Below are positions 31,915 through 43,871 of a DNA stretch of 64,000 nucleotides, piece after piece. This DNA is from Moniliella sp. 'wahieum'. Lineage: Eukaryota > Basidiomycota > Moniliellomycetes > Moniliellales > Moniliellaceae. The number at the start of each line of letters is the position of its first letter. Within the stretch, counting starts at the first letter, position 1. Location: the NCBI GenBank assembly GCA_003971905.1, contig RSEE01000035.1, forward strand, positions 496,001 through 560,000. The letters run 5' to 3'. The notes beneath the pieces are model-generated. The model saw nothing but the letters and a program-made list of their open reading frames with translations, was not told the DNA's origin and did not search any database. Position numbers and translations under genes: made by a program.

Positions 31915-33494
31915 CTAAGCGACTTTGACCCTCTTCGACGTTGGCGCATCTTCAGAGGGAGACACGGGCGCTTCACCAGCAGCATGCTCAACTGCCTGCA
32001 CTTGCTCTGATGCCACGTTTTCTGGCGGCCAGGATTTCCCCTCGAGCAAGGCCCGCGTCTTGTCGCGGTACGCGGCCAACACCAAGCCTGGGCCCGAATC
32101 GGGCGGAAGGTAGCGGAGGTAGGGCTGAGCAAGCCAATGCGCCACATACGCCGGCCTTGGTTCGGAAGTGGGGGTAATGTGTTGGTACAGTTCCAGCGGA
32201 AGGACCCCCGCTTTGACAGGCCGGTTGCAGGGTAAGGGTTCCGAACCGGGCTTCTCACCGGCTTCGGATGGGGCAGGCACCGCGGCAACTTCCTCGTGCG
32301 ACTTGACAAACGAGGTGGGATGGCTCTCATCTTCCTTGAGCTTGGCCTCCAATTCGTCCACCACTTCCACCAGCTCTTTCGTCCGCTCTTCGCCTTCCTT
32401 CTCCGGGCGGAAATTGGCGCTGCCCAGACGGGGGCGCAGTTCGGGATGCTTGGACAGCGCCGCATAGAGCATTCGGAACATGTGTCCTCGCACAGCCGCA
32501 CCCGACGTGGGCGTCTTGAGCGTAGCCAGGATGGTAAGGTACTCCCGTGCCAGAGCAATCACGTGCGGGTGGGTAGGGGTCGGGGCGAGGATGTGAGGTT
32601 GAGGGGTAGGGGCAGGGAATTGGGTGGCAAAGATGGCGGGGTTGGCCAGGTGGCCATCGGCCGCCATGATGGCGTCGGCGCCGGTCGCTTTCAAGGCGTC
32701 GTCCATGTCCTGGGGGAGGAGGATGTTCCCATTGGCAATGACGGGTACGCTGACGCTCTGCTTGACAAGACGAATCTGGTCCCAGTCCGCCAAGCCGGCC
32801 TGCTGCGCTCGCATCTCCCTTGTACGGCCATGGACAGTGATGATCTGTGCACCGGCACGCTCGAGCATCCGCGCGTACGCCACCGTCCGCTCCGGGTCAG
32901 GAAAGACACGCATCTTGGCCGTGACGGGAACCTTGCATCGACGATGGAGCGTGTTGACCAATTGGAAAATCAGCGGCCATTCGTCCTGCAGAAAGGAGCC
33001 ATAGTGGCCCTTTTTGGCAATGCCCTGCGGACAGCCCAAATTCAGGTCGACCGCATCGCACTTGTCGGCCAAGTCATTGGCAGCAGCCAGCAGCAGCTCT
33101 GGGTCGTCTCCGCAGAACTGGATCACCAAGGGCCGGTCTGTGTCAGGACGAGAATTGCCGAGGTCAACCTGGCTTGCGCCTTCTTCCCCGAGGCGCTGGT
33201 TGAAGGCGCTTTCGCGGAACTTGGCCTTGCCTGGGTCGGCGGCGGCATACATGCGGGAGTGGATCATGGGCGTGTAGCACAGGTCTGCGCCGTGGCGGCG
33301 GGCAAGAACACGCCAAGCAAGTTCGCTTCCATCCACCATTGGCGCAACAATCTTCTTTGGCTCGCCCAGCGCACGCCACAGGTCCCAGGAGGCGAGTTTG
33401 GGGTGCTCTGGCTCGCCCGTGGGCGGGAAGGCAGAGAGGGCAGGATGGTTGGAGAGGCGGCGGGTGAGGCGGGGGCCTTGTGTTTGCGAGCCAT
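31915..33494 (-). CDS. DUS1: tRNA-dihydrouridine(16/17) synthase
   Basis: FMN enzyme that reduces U16/U17 in the D-loop of tRNAs using NADPH. Start ATG 33494 gives MARKHKAPASPAASPTILPS. After a one-base frame break near 33440 the sequence reads KLASWDLWRALGEPKKIVAP, then MVDGSELAWRVLARRHGADL. Active-site block DLNLGCPQGIAKKGHYGSFL carries the catalytic Cys. FMN-binding elements are KVPVTAKMRVF, IITVHGRTREM, VPVIANGNILL and DAIMAADGHLANPAIF. The C-terminal extension, rich in Glu and Pro, ends SKRVKVA, possibly a weak nuclear signal. About 525 residues. The antisense frame across this gene (32296-33525) is a shadow. Confidence 0.93.
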
Positions 33495-34083
33495 GGGGGG
33501 AAGGGATGGGGTGGAGGGGTGCTAGGTGAGGACAGGCGGGAGGAAGGCTGGTTGGGGGGCCACGCGGGTGGTATTCGTTTGCTGTTTTGCAGCCAGGGCG
33601 GACTTGCTCAGGCTGGCCCAGCCTTGGAAAAAGTTAGGTTAGCTAAAATAGAAATAGAGAGCAGGCCGCGTTTTTTTTTTCTCTGTTTCTTTTTTCATTG
33701 TTTTTGTGTCTGTTTTGTTGAGTGGAACTAGACAGCCCAGGCAGCGCACGCGGGCGGCAGAGCAGCTGGCGTCGTCGCCGCGTCGATGAGATCATCCGTC
33801 GGTGGCTGATGGACCGCGCCCACGCTCGCAGGCGATGCGATCGAGGCTGGCCGATGGACGAGGCAGCATGGCAGCCGCACTGGAGATGATGCCCAGCACG
33901 TCCAACCGCATCAACGACGACGCGACCACCACCCTCCTCCTCCAGCCGCCACCACAGTCTCATCGCACACCGCTACCACACTGGAGGAGCGCGTGGTGAC
34001 TTGGTAGACACGCCGGCGCAGCGTCACGTCCCCCAATCGCCCCTGCCTCCCTTGTCCCCCCCCCGCCACCACCAGCACGCGCC
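33495..34083. promoter_or_regulatory. Divergent promoter region, DUS1 / large Ser-Pro-rich gene
   Basis: 589 bp between divergent start codons. It contains an A/T-rich island with a T-run (about 33645-33730: nine T's, TTTTTTCATTGTTTTTG). No clear TATA box. Confidence 0.4.
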
Positions 34084-37000
34084 ATGGCTGCCTGTCCTTC
34101 GCCCGAGTCGCTGCCCCATTCACGCCTGAATGCGGTCCACGCCGCCTCGCCGCCCGCCCCCGCTCCGCCTCCCTCCGTCCGCCGCATGCGTCCCCGCCCG
34201 CCCCCGCCCGCTCCCGCCTCCTCCTCCACCCCCACACGCCGCAGCCAACGACGCGCCCAGATCGCCGGCCACATCCACCGCGCCCGCCCGGCTTCGCTCC
34301 CCTCCCCTCCCAAGCCCATCTCTCCCCCGCCCCTCCCCCCATCCGAGCCGCAACACGCGTCTGAAACCATCTTTGTCCCCACGTCCGAGAGGGACGACGA
34401 TGAGATCGACCCACTCATCGCCTTCTCCAGCCCCATGTCCAACCCATTCAATTGTCGGCAGAGCCGGGTCTACCAGCCCCCCAGCCCTCATCGCTCTTCT
34501 CTCTTCAGCACCGCCACCCCGCACACTCCAGCAGCGGCAAATGCGGTGGATCCTACCAGCCCACTTGGCTCCAGCCCTACCTCCTCTCCCCCCCGGCCAC
34601 ATGTGCAGAACAAGACACCCCCTCCTATACGCAGCACTCCCACCAAGCCTGGTCTGCCGTCCAAAACGCTGTTGAGTCGTTCGCGAAAGCGCGCCATGCC
34701 GCCCCGCTCTGCTACCACCGCATCTCACCCTCGCCCCTTGCCAGGTTCTTTCCGCCGAGCTGGCACTGTCCCCGCCCCTGCCGCCTCCCCTGCCATGAAA
34801 CGTTGCGGCGCCTCCCCGGACCCCGACGTGCCTTACCCGCCGTCGTCTCCGAGCCAGAGAATGCAGTCCGCACGCAAGGCCCGTGCGTCGTCCAAGTTGC
34901 TCTTGCCTGATATGGTGCCAGAGACCTCGGCCGAGGCATCCCGCTCCGCCGATCCGCCTCCCGCGCCCGTCTCGTCTACCCCCAGGGCGTTTCCCGCGGC
35001 GCCCATCGATGCGGGCGGGGAGGCAGACACGAGCGAGGCAGAGAGTGCGAACGAGGTGGACGCATCGGTGTACTCCCATGCGGCGCCGTCTCCTACCCCC
35101 GCCAAGAGGAAGAAAAGCATGCTCATGTCCTTGGCCAAAGCCAGAAAACTCCAAGGCGTCGGCAAAACAGTGGATCCCCCTTTGGTCACGCTGGCAGCCG
35201 CGGTCAAGACCGCGGCAGAATGGAAGAACCAACGTGTTGACTTCAAATCGTCGCCCAAGGCTGAAGAAACCAGCCAGAAGCTTCATCAACCCACTCATTT
35301 TTTCAAGGCACGCCTCTCCGACACCGCTGGGCATATCAGCACAGATACTTCCTTGTTAGAGAGGTCATCGGGAAGCACCCTTACTTCCATTCCTTCCTCT
35401 TTTTGGGACAACAGTCTCCGTCTCCCTCCTCAAGCGCCAATCAAGCCTGCCGATAAGCTTCTTGACACCCCCCAACCCCCCCTGGAGGGAAAGGAAGCTG
35501 ATTCTGCCACCGTGAAAGCCGAAATGGGAGAGCAACTACCACCCAGTTTGCCCAAGGAATCCTCCCCCGTCGCGCCCCATCCTCGGCAGGCGAAGCTGAG
35601 GCGGGGCTGGGCCTCCTGAGTGAGGACACGAGTTCACTTAGTGATCCCTCCGACGAGGCTTCGCCGCTCATCTTCAACGAACCTATTGCACGCAAGAAGA
35701 CACTCCTGTCCAGTGACAGCGAGGACGACGGCTTTGTTCTCCCCGCTTCCTTTTTGAAGAAGGAACCGTCCCCAGTGTCAACCGCCCCAGCCCCACCGCC
35801 GCCACACCTACTACGGGTGCATCGTTTTTGGAGGCTATGCGGGCTCGTGCCGCGGCCCAAAACGCGGCCCAACCGCCCCCCGCCACACCCTCTGCGGCCG
35901 ACACGACAGAAGATCTGGTAGCCAGGTTCAAGGCCCAGGCTGCAGCGCGTGTAGCTGCCCGAAGGGCAGGCCAACCCATCCCCGTTGCACCCTCACCGGC
36001 CGTGCTCAACTCCTCAATCGATCTTGGTACTCGTCGCTCTACTCGTCCCCGTCTGACTCCCTCCCAGACCCCCTCCACCCTGACCCAGCCATCCAAACCC
36101 AGCTCGTCCAACTTTTAGATCGGCTCTTGGCCCAGCGCCAAAAGGAACGCGCTGCTGGCACGAGCACCTCTGCCATGGACGAGTTTAGTGCCCGCGTCTT
36201 GGCGGACGTGGAATCTGGGCGACACTTGGAGGACGAGAGCGTGCATGAGCCTCAGCGACAATCCGATTTAATGGCACGGCACCAAGAGCAGGCGCGCGCT
36301 TGGGTCCGAGCTTCCTATGACCGTTGGACCCATGTGGGCTCCACATTCAACGGTGTGATGGGTGAGCGGAGCGGACCAAGCTCCCCCAGTCCACCTCCAT
36401 CTCTGCCGAACCTGAGGTAGGCAACGAGTCGATGGAAATGCGCGCGCTGCTGGCCGAAGTCAAAACTGCCTGTTCGCCCAAGCGCAGGCGCGGATCTGAC
36501 TCTTCCTCCGATGCGGACGAGAGCAGTGTGGGCGAGAAGAAGGTCCCGCCACGCAGCCGGGCCAAGAGGCGGACTACCAAAACAACAAACGATGTGGATG
36601 TGGTCAAGTTGGTCCAGCAGGACGTAGAAGCCGGGGCCGACCCGAATGCAGAATCCGCCGAGGCAATTTTGGAAAAGCGCATGTTCTTTACGCCCCATCC
36701 TGTCTACTTGCCCGATCATCTGCCACCCTTGCCCGCACTGCAGATCACGGGCGGTGCTCAAGATGAGTGGAATCAACTCAAGACGCATTCTTCTGGTATG
36801 TGGCATCTCCCTCTTGTGAGAATTGGTATTCTGACCCGCCCCTTCTCTCCTTTCTCTCTTGTTCATTTGTCTACAGACCCAAATGTTCTTGCAGCCTACC
36901 TCGAGATGGGCTTCTTGGCTCCCGACCGCCTCGCCCTGGTGGACAAATCCCTGCTGCGAGCAAGTTGGGAGGCTGGCTTTTCTCGCTTAGCTTACTGGCA

Positions 37001-38204
37001 CCGGATCCCCTGGCTGTATCGGCAGCCAACTCGCTGCATCTGCTTGCGGTATCATCACCCGTGCCCGCACGGGAGGCGCTCATTCAAGGCGCGATCGACG
37101 CTCTACCCAGTGTTTTACTAGACTTGGGAGCAACGAAAGAGGCCATCGCATTTACTTTCCCGCATACTGTGGGTGGGACAAACGCATATCCCACACCCTC
37201 TTCTGTCCAGGACAAAGGGACCGTGCTTACTCGCCCTGAGCGTGCCATCCGCTTGGCCCGGGTGTTCGACATGGTGCAATGTGCGGCGCGATTGTGCCAC
37301 CCGACCCCCGACAGGGTTGACTTGGCTGTGCTGTGTACGTCTGGGTATGGACCCATTCGAGGCGCCAATAGCCCGCTGCCGCGCTCTCTGCCAAGAGTTG
37401 GTCGACGGGCTACGGCCAATGGCGATACCAGGACAGGGATGAGCGCTGAGCAAGTTGACCTACTGCTTCGCCGTACTTTGCACTTCCTTTCCCTTTCCCC
37501 CTCACCGAGGTCTACTTTGCTGCTGTGCACTTGCTCCCAATCAGCTCGGATCATGGCCGATCGATGACACGACGAGTGGCTGCGCGCTGCCTTTTGTCCG
37601 ATACGGACGACGCTTCTTGCGCATCCACCTGGGGTGCCAATACCGATCCCGACGCCAATACCGATACCGATACCGATGCCGACGCTGTCACCGTGACGCG
37701 CTTGGCGATCCTGTCAGAACAAGCGGCCCACAACCCACTCGCATCTGGCAACCCTTACGCCTCCCAAGCGTCGGCCAACGAGCAGCCCGACTGGGCGCAG
37801 ATTCGCGCGCCGCCGCGCACCTCACCTCCTTTGTCGTGGGCGATGTAGCGGCCTTGCGCCCTGGTCCCAGCCGAGGCCCTGCACGCGCTGGCCTGCCCAA
37901 GTCTTCCGGTGCGCCGAGCATCTTGACCGACCTTGCTCCGACCGACACAGGCACGCAGGGCACCCCACCCGTACCCGTACCCGTACCCGTACCCGTACCC
38001 GTACCGGTTCCTGGGCCGGTGTCGGCGCAGCAGGCCGCGCTCATCCGTCTCGAGGCCGCGCTCCGCTTACAGAGCGGAGGCATTACTGACAACAATGGGG
38101 CGGTGCTGGAAAAGTCGTTGGCGCGCGATGCGCTGCTTCGTACGTCGCTCCAGTTGCGGTACCTTTTGCGAGCGGTGGGCGCGACCCAGCGCGGCATCGT
38201 CTAG
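34084..38204 (+). CDS. Large Ser/Pro-rich protein, possible SLF2/Nse6 (CANIN)-like (frameshifted)
   Basis: Start ATG 34084 (MAACPSPESLPHSRLNAVHA). The first 700 residues or so are disordered, Ser/Pro-rich, with basic patches (PAKRKKSMLMSLAKARKLQG) and acidic ones (SSDSEDDGFVLP). A helical C-terminal half follows: RPVMFFTPHPV-like sequence (KRMFFTPHPVYLPDHLPPLP), a clean intron at 36796-36876 (GTATGT...TACAG), then PNVLAAYLEMGFLAPDRLAL, AANSLHLLAVSSPVPAREAL and QLRYLLRAVGATQRGIV. This helical pattern resembles the CANIN domain of SLF2/FAM178 (SMC5-SMC6 recruitment), but I am unsure. Frame breaks occur about six times (35590, 35800, 36110, 36370, 36990, 37360-37510, 37840). A Pro-Val hexanucleotide repeat sits at 37968-38010. 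Splitting into two genes is possible. Confidence 0.55.
37968..38010 (+). repeat. CCCGTA hexanucleotide repeat inside coding sequence
   Basis: Seven near-perfect CCCGTA units encode alternating Pro-Val in one frame (PVPVPVPVPVPVPGP). The length is probably polymorphic and the other frames give Tyr-Pro, so slippage of non-multiples of six would change frame. Confidence 0.9.
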
Positions 38205-38867
38205 CCATTTGGACTTGTTGGTGCACCGTGCACTTCTACTTGGCCGGCTTGGTTCATAAAGACGATGAGGAGCGCTGGCTGCTGCAGCAGTACTACTCTC
38301 TTACATCCTGCTCCCGTTTTCCTCTTCCCCCTGGCAATGGGAATTGGGTGTTCCCATGCACACATGTAGCGGTCTGGAATGGTTGTGTCGGTAAAAGACA
38401 GAGGGAGATGATGGATACTCTGTGGGTTATACAAACAAAGGAACCACCCTCCCCACCAAACGCACAGGTTTACATGGTCGCAGAAAGTAAGTGTGACAGG
38501 CCAATAAGGTTACTCGAGAAAGGGAAACTAAGTGCCTAGTATGGATGCAGATGATTCTGAATAGTCCGACATATAATACAGCAGCCAAGCGTGGCCCTTG
38601 AATCACACGTCCCTTGACGGGAAGAGAGGTGGGCCCAACCTGGTCAGTGAGGAGTAAGGAAGCAACTAAGAAGCAGTCGTCCATACACGGATTTGCCGCG
38701 AGTGCTTGGGTGCTCGAGTCGTCTATTTGCTGTGGGCATAACGTACAACATATGCAATCATGGCATTGGGGCAAAGATGATCGATGAGGGTGGATATCAA
38801 CAGATGCAGTGAGATGGATGTCGGAGGTGGGAAGAGGAAAGCAGGGAGCGTACTGCCGAGCTCAGCG
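38205..38867. other. Intergenic region between convergent genes
   Basis: 663 bp between convergent stop codons, holding both 3' flanks. Nothing else is recognised. Confidence 0.5.
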
Positions 38868-41194
38868 TTAACTGCTGAAAGGGATCAGGCGCCGCAGCAG
38901 CTCCGATCCAGCTAGGTTGCGCTCGATCTGAGCGGCTCCCTTGACCTTGTTGCCATTCTCGTCGGTCGAACCCGACATGACCGACTTGTTCTCAATCGAG
39001 CGGCGCACGAGGTACGGCATCACCAGGTTGAGCGGGCCATAGGGGATGTACTTGAGCACCATATGGGGTCCAGCACCTCCCGAGTAAGGGTCAAATGCAA
39101 GCTGCAGACGACGGGTCAGGCCATCTGCCATGCCGAGAAGTTGGCCAAACACAATCCGACCGCGGATGTGCGGCTCGAGTTGAAGCATGACCAGCTCCGG
39201 TTTGTCCGTGGTGGTAGCCACCGCTTGAGGGTCTGGCTGTTCGTAGTGGTCTTCCACTTCCTTGAGCCGCTGCGTGTTGGGAGGCGAGGCGAGACCCAAG
39301 TCTACCATGCGGCGGGCCACCTTCATGCTGCTCTGCCAGTTGTGCGTAGCAAAGATGACGCTGATCCGGGGCCAGTGGTCGTCATTGACAGCAATGTCCG
39401 ACGCAATCTCATCAATCAACCGCACTGCACACCCGTCAAAGCAGCGGTCCGTCAACGTCTTGTTACGCCACACAGGCGAACGCCATTCCGATTCGTCCTC
39501 CCCATTCTTCGTCTCGGCCCGTACCAGTGCCTCCGCCTCGGTCGAAGCCGGAGGAGTCAGGACGTCTTCTTGGCCCATTGCTTGTTCTCCGACTCAACAT
39601 AAGCCCCGCGCACCAGCTTGACGCCAACAGTATATCCCTGCGCACGCGCACGTTCAATTGACGCGGCAAGGTACGAGGGGGTACGACGAAGGTAGGCCTG
39701 GTAAGTGTTAAATATCAGAGGCCCCGGCACGTCCTCGCCATTCTCTGGCAACGACGTCTGAGCGTTACTGGTCTTACTCCCCCAAGGCAGAACGCGCCTG
39801 TACCATGCGTCGCGTGCGTTCCCGCCGCGCTGGGCAGCGGCAGGGATCCGATTGAATTCGTTGGCCAGCGCTTCGTACATGGCATCAATCGCCGGTTGGA
39901 ACCAACTGTACTCTGCGTCCACCACTAGCCGTACATTGCCCACGTCACGAGCTTTGATGGCCAGCTGGCGGAGACTCTGGTACAGCTCCTTGAGCGATTC
40001 CTGGTCAGCCTTGGGAAGCCCCGCAATCGGGATGGCCAAGCCGGCCGCCGCACCAAACGCGCCATTCACAGTGAAAGGAGGGGCCGGGGAGGGCGGGGAA
40101 GAAAAGTGTTCACGCGGAACGATCACACTGCTCGCTCGCTCCAGCACAGTGGGGTCTTTGAGCGCCCCCGAGAGTTTAATGGCAATCATGGTGGATCCGT
40201 TGCGCAAGGGACGCTCTTTGAGCTCCAGGGCTTCTTCCGACGAGAGCGCGCCTTGCGTGTCCGGAATGTGGGCAAACCGACCTGCCACTTCAACCGACTC
40301 CATCAGATCGTCAATGATCGAGTCATAGATGAAGCGGTAGTTGGGCGGGGCGGGGTTAGCTGCTTCGGCCATCGCAGCCTCAGCTTCCTTGCCGCCACGG
40401 CGCATGCGGATACGGCGCTTGGCCTCGCGCGTCTCGGCATCCAGGTCGGTCGTCGAGCCATCACTGGAATGGATCATCTCCACACTAAAGTTGAGCAAGG
40501 CACCCAAATTGTCACGCGACAAGTTCTGCATCAAGGGAATGCAATCCTCGGCACATTCAGCCCCGACAAACTGATGAGATTACACCAGGTTAGCTCAATG
40601 TTAGCGGAACAGTAAGGGGAAGACGGGAAGGACATACCTGCTTGAAGAATGTCTTCTCGATCAGCCACGTGGTGGCCATGCTCACACCGGGGATCGATGT
40701 AGTCAGCCCCCAATCAAGCAACCCCGGGGCAACATCAATCAGCTGGGGAATGCAGCACATGGAGTAGACGGCAAAGCGAGAGATCAGGTCGCTGGTGGCC
40801 ATGTGACGGAAAGGGGGGTCAACATAGGTAAGAGCTTCGCCATTGACAGGAATGAGATGGGCCTCTTCAAATGGCACCCTAGAAGCGCCCAGACCCGAGA
40901 GCGCTTTGCGGTTCTTGATCACCGCCTCGTGGGCTGTTTCGGGGGAAGTATTGTTTTCAGTCTCAAGATCCAGTAGCTCGAGCTTAGGTTGTTGAGCCGA
41001 TTCGGCAAACAGAACACGGCCCGACTGGACCGTCGCCAACAGCACCGTGAGCGTGGCAGCGGCAGTGCCCCAGCGAACGTAGTCCCGTCGCACGGGCGGG
41101 GGGCGATGAGCAGAAGAGGAGGCGTGCCGGAGCATCAGATGCGCACGGCGGGGCGCGAAAGCGCGGCGCGTGACAGCACTCAGGGGGGGAGCAT
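38868..41194 (-). CDS. PUT1: Proline dehydrogenase, mitochondrial (frameshifted in this sequence)
   Basis: FAD enzyme of the mitochondrial inner membrane that oxidises proline to pyrroline-5-carboxylate, the first step of proline use. The open frame starts at ATG 41135 (MLRHASSSAHRPPPVRRDYV). An upstream ATG at 41194 would add an Arg-rich presequence (SAVTRRAFAPRRAHL) if the C-run opposite 41183-41189 had eight rather than seven bases. Conserved blocks: KLSGALKDPTVLERAS, RLVVDAEYSWFQPAIDAMYE, FNTYQAYLRRTP, VGVKLVRGAYVESEN, then after a frame break near 39575, ISVIFATHNWQSS, GQLLGMADGL and YIPYGPLNLVMPYLVRRSIE. One intron, 40571-40637 (GTATGT...CATCAG). About 740 residues, long for the family because of a central insertion and the N-terminus. 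Confidence 0.93.
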
Positions 41195-42314
41195 GCTCGT
41201 AGGCGGTCTGAGTGGGGATGAGGCAAGGAGGTAGGAGGTAGGAGGGCGGCGCAGAAGGAACCTTACATCTTATACCCGGCCCGCACCCGCATCGAACCGA
41301 GATAACTAGTTACTTTTGGTATTGTATCCGCCCCGGTGTGCGCTATATAACCGCCGCCGATATTTAGCCGTCCCCCGCCGCACCTGGCCACTGTCCAAAA
41401 TCAGCCGCTGTCTGACCAGTGCCATGCTGCCGCATGGGACACTGCCGCCCTGCCTGGGTGATGGCAGTGTGACAGGCGACACCCCATGGAAATTACCTCA
41501 TCGATCATCTCGATCATCGGAGCCAGCCAGAGTGCCCAGCCCTTGAACTACCCAACGGAGCAAGTGTTCTACTACTGGCTTGAAGCTTGACGTCCGCCCC
41601 ATTCCCTGGCGCCAGTGCCGGTCGGGGCTGAGGCGCTGGGGCTCCTCCGCCTGGGCTGGCCGTGGGAGCGTGTGGCGTTGGGTGTGTGGTCCTGGGCCGT
41701 CCTGGACCTGTGGGGTGCAGCAGTGGTGCAGCTGACCAGCACTCCATTATGCACGCTTTGGTAACAAACTCAAATGTCAAGATTTGCCCCAGCCCCCCAT
41801 TGCGGCAAATTTTGCCTCGCCTTCCCACAACCCCGACGGATCTCACTTCTCACTCTTTATCTCATCTCCATCCATGCTCGGATCTCTCATTTCCGAGCTT
41901 GCCTCTTTGCCACGGAGTCTCTGCCAATTGACTACTTGCCTTTCCTCCGACCGATCTTCTTGGTTAATTCAGACATGGCCTTGGCAGAACTAACGAGGGA
42001 GGGCATAGGAACTCGCCTACGCCAGCCGCTCCGCTCTATCCGGCGTTTGCTGATACCAGCCCACCCTCGTAATCCAGGGGTCATGTGATCGATGATCCAT
42101 GGCATTTGAAATTTGACATGTGAAGCCGCAGTGCCCAGTACTAGAGTGCAGTGGAAATTCCGCTCATGTTCCGCACCCGGTGCCACCCTTTTGAAATTAC
42201 GTCATGGTTGCATCCACCGATTTGGCGACGAACTGCGATTTTTTCTTCGCCCCGCTTGCCCTCCCCACCCACCCGATCCAGACACTCTCCACCAACAGCC
42301 CACCTTTGCCCTCC
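41195..42314. promoter_or_regulatory. Divergent promoter region, PUT1 / DRG1
   Basis: 1.1 kb between divergent genes. It includes CTATATAACC (about 41342), a CTTGAAGCTTGA palindromic word (41579) and a GTGATCGATGATCC word (42086). ORFs inside (for example 41514-41846 minus) are unsupported. Confidence 0.4.
41269..41274 (-). promoter_or_regulatory. Possible TATA box for PUT1
   Basis: TATAAG in GGGTATAAGATG lies 75 bp upstream of the longer start at 41194. Spacing is plausible, but fungal TATA boxes are weakly predictive. Confidence 0.35.
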
Positions 42315-43472
42315 ATGAGTACGACAGTGCAGAAGATCGCTGAGATCGAGTCCGAGATTGCTCGAACCCAGAAGAACAAGGCTACTTCCTACCACCTTGG
42401 CCAGCTCCGCGCCAAGCTCGCCAAGCTAAAGCGCGAGCTCATCACTCCCTCTGGCGGCGGTGGCGGCGGCGGTGCTGGTTTCGATGTGGCTCGCACAGGT
42501 ATTGCCTCTGTCGGATTTGTCGGATTTCCTTCAGTAGGGAAGTCAACACTAATGTCCGGCTTAACCGGCACGACATCTGAGGCGGCTTCGTACGAGTTCA
42601 CTACTTGTAAGTCTTCCCCCTATCCACTTTTTGATCTCGTCAGTATGCTGACGGCATTCCAGTGACGACGGTCCCTGGTACGATGTTGGTGCATGGCGCG
42701 CGGGTTCAAATTCTTGACCTGCCTGGTATCATTGAGGGCGCTAAGGATGGAAAAGGTCGTGGTAAGCAGGTCATTGCTGTCGCACGGACCTGCAACTTGA
42801 TCTTCATTGTGCTGGACGTGCTCAAGCCCATTTCCCACAAGGCCATCATCGAGCGTGAATTGGAAGGCTTTGGTATCCGGCTCAACAAAAGCCTCCTCTC
42901 ATCACTGTCAAGAAAAAGGAAAAGGTGGAATCAACATTACCCACACGGTGCCGCTCACGAAGATTGACCCGGACGAGGTGCGCGCGGTCCTGTCCGAGTA
43001 CCGCATTTCCAACGCCGAGGTGGCGTTCAAGGAAGACGCCACGCTGGAAGACTTGATTGACGTGGTGGAGGGTAACCGGATGTATGTGCCGGTCATCTAT
43101 GTGCTCAACAAGATTGACGGCATTTCGATTGAGGAGCTGGACCTGCTGTACAAGATTCCGTACGCCTGCCCCATCTCGAGCCGCCTTTGGCTCAATGTGG
43201 ACGAGTTGATTGAACAGATGTGGGATCGGCTGAACCTGGTGCGAGTCTACACGCGGCCCAAGGGCCTTGCGCCCGACTACACCGCGCCCGTCGTGCTCCG
43301 TACTGGCCGGTCGAGTGTCGAAGACTTTTGCAATGCTGTGCACAAGGACATCATCAAGGAGTTCAAATACGCCATGGTCTGGGGCAAGTCGGCCAAGCAC
43401 CCCAAGGGGCAGCGTGTGGGCGCGGACCACATTCTCCAGGACGAGGACATTGTCTGCATCTTCAAAAAGTAA
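42315..43472 (+). CDS. RBG1: DRG1/Rbg1 developmentally regulated GTPase (frameshifted in this sequence)
   Basis: Obg-type GTPase that associates with translating ribosomes together with a Tma46/DFRP1 partner. Start ATG 42315 gives [20 protein letters not shown], then [17 protein letters not shown]1 [16 protein letters not shown]; intron 42607-42662 (GTAAGT...CCAG); G3 [20 protein letters not shown]; an insertion with [17 protein letters not shown] sequence; G4 [10 protein letters not shown]; and a C-terminal TGS domain ([19 protein letters not shown], then [19 protein letters not shown]). Two frame breaks flank 42887-42925. Adding one A to AAAA (42887-42890) and one G to GG (42924-42925) restores the conserved [15 protein letters not shown]. 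About 365 residues, as expected. Confidence 0.95.
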
Positions 43473-43871
43473 ACTCAGCCCGCCCGGCGGCGCGACGATC
43501 TGGGGAGAGAGAGGGAGGGGTAACTGCTCAAGTGCTGACTCTGTACCCGCCCTTTGCCTGTGATTCCCTTATGCATGGTGGTGGATGCGACGAGAGGGTG
43601 TTAGTGGAGGCAGACAGATGGACTACAGCGAGTTGCGAAGGGTGGATGGCCATAGAGTGAGCGGGACCGAGAGTGAGCCCGGCGGCGCCTGGTTGCACCG
43701 AGGGAAGTCAGTTCTGGAGAGAATTGGGTCTGTGGTGGGGTTTAACCCAGCGCTTGGATGTGAACATTTCAGCCCCCACTCTGCAGAAACGCGTCTCGGG
43801 GCGCCTTCGCCTGCCTGCCCGCCACGAAGTCATTATCCAGCGCGCTCGCCCTCGCGCTGCTCCTGGCCAGC
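43473..43871. other. Spacer between DRG1 and EME1
   Basis: 399 bp, both flanking genes on the plus strand. It holds the DRG1 3' flank and the EME1 promoter; no motif stands out. Confidence 0.5.

Noticed and set aside
32296..33525. 409-codon ORF on the plus strand
   Set aside because: Antisense shadow of DUS1, whose minus-strand frame carries all catalytic motifs.
34120..35334. 404-codon ORF on the minus strand
   Set aside because: Antisense to the large Ser/Pro-rich gene; Gly/Arg-rich composition typical of a shadow frame.
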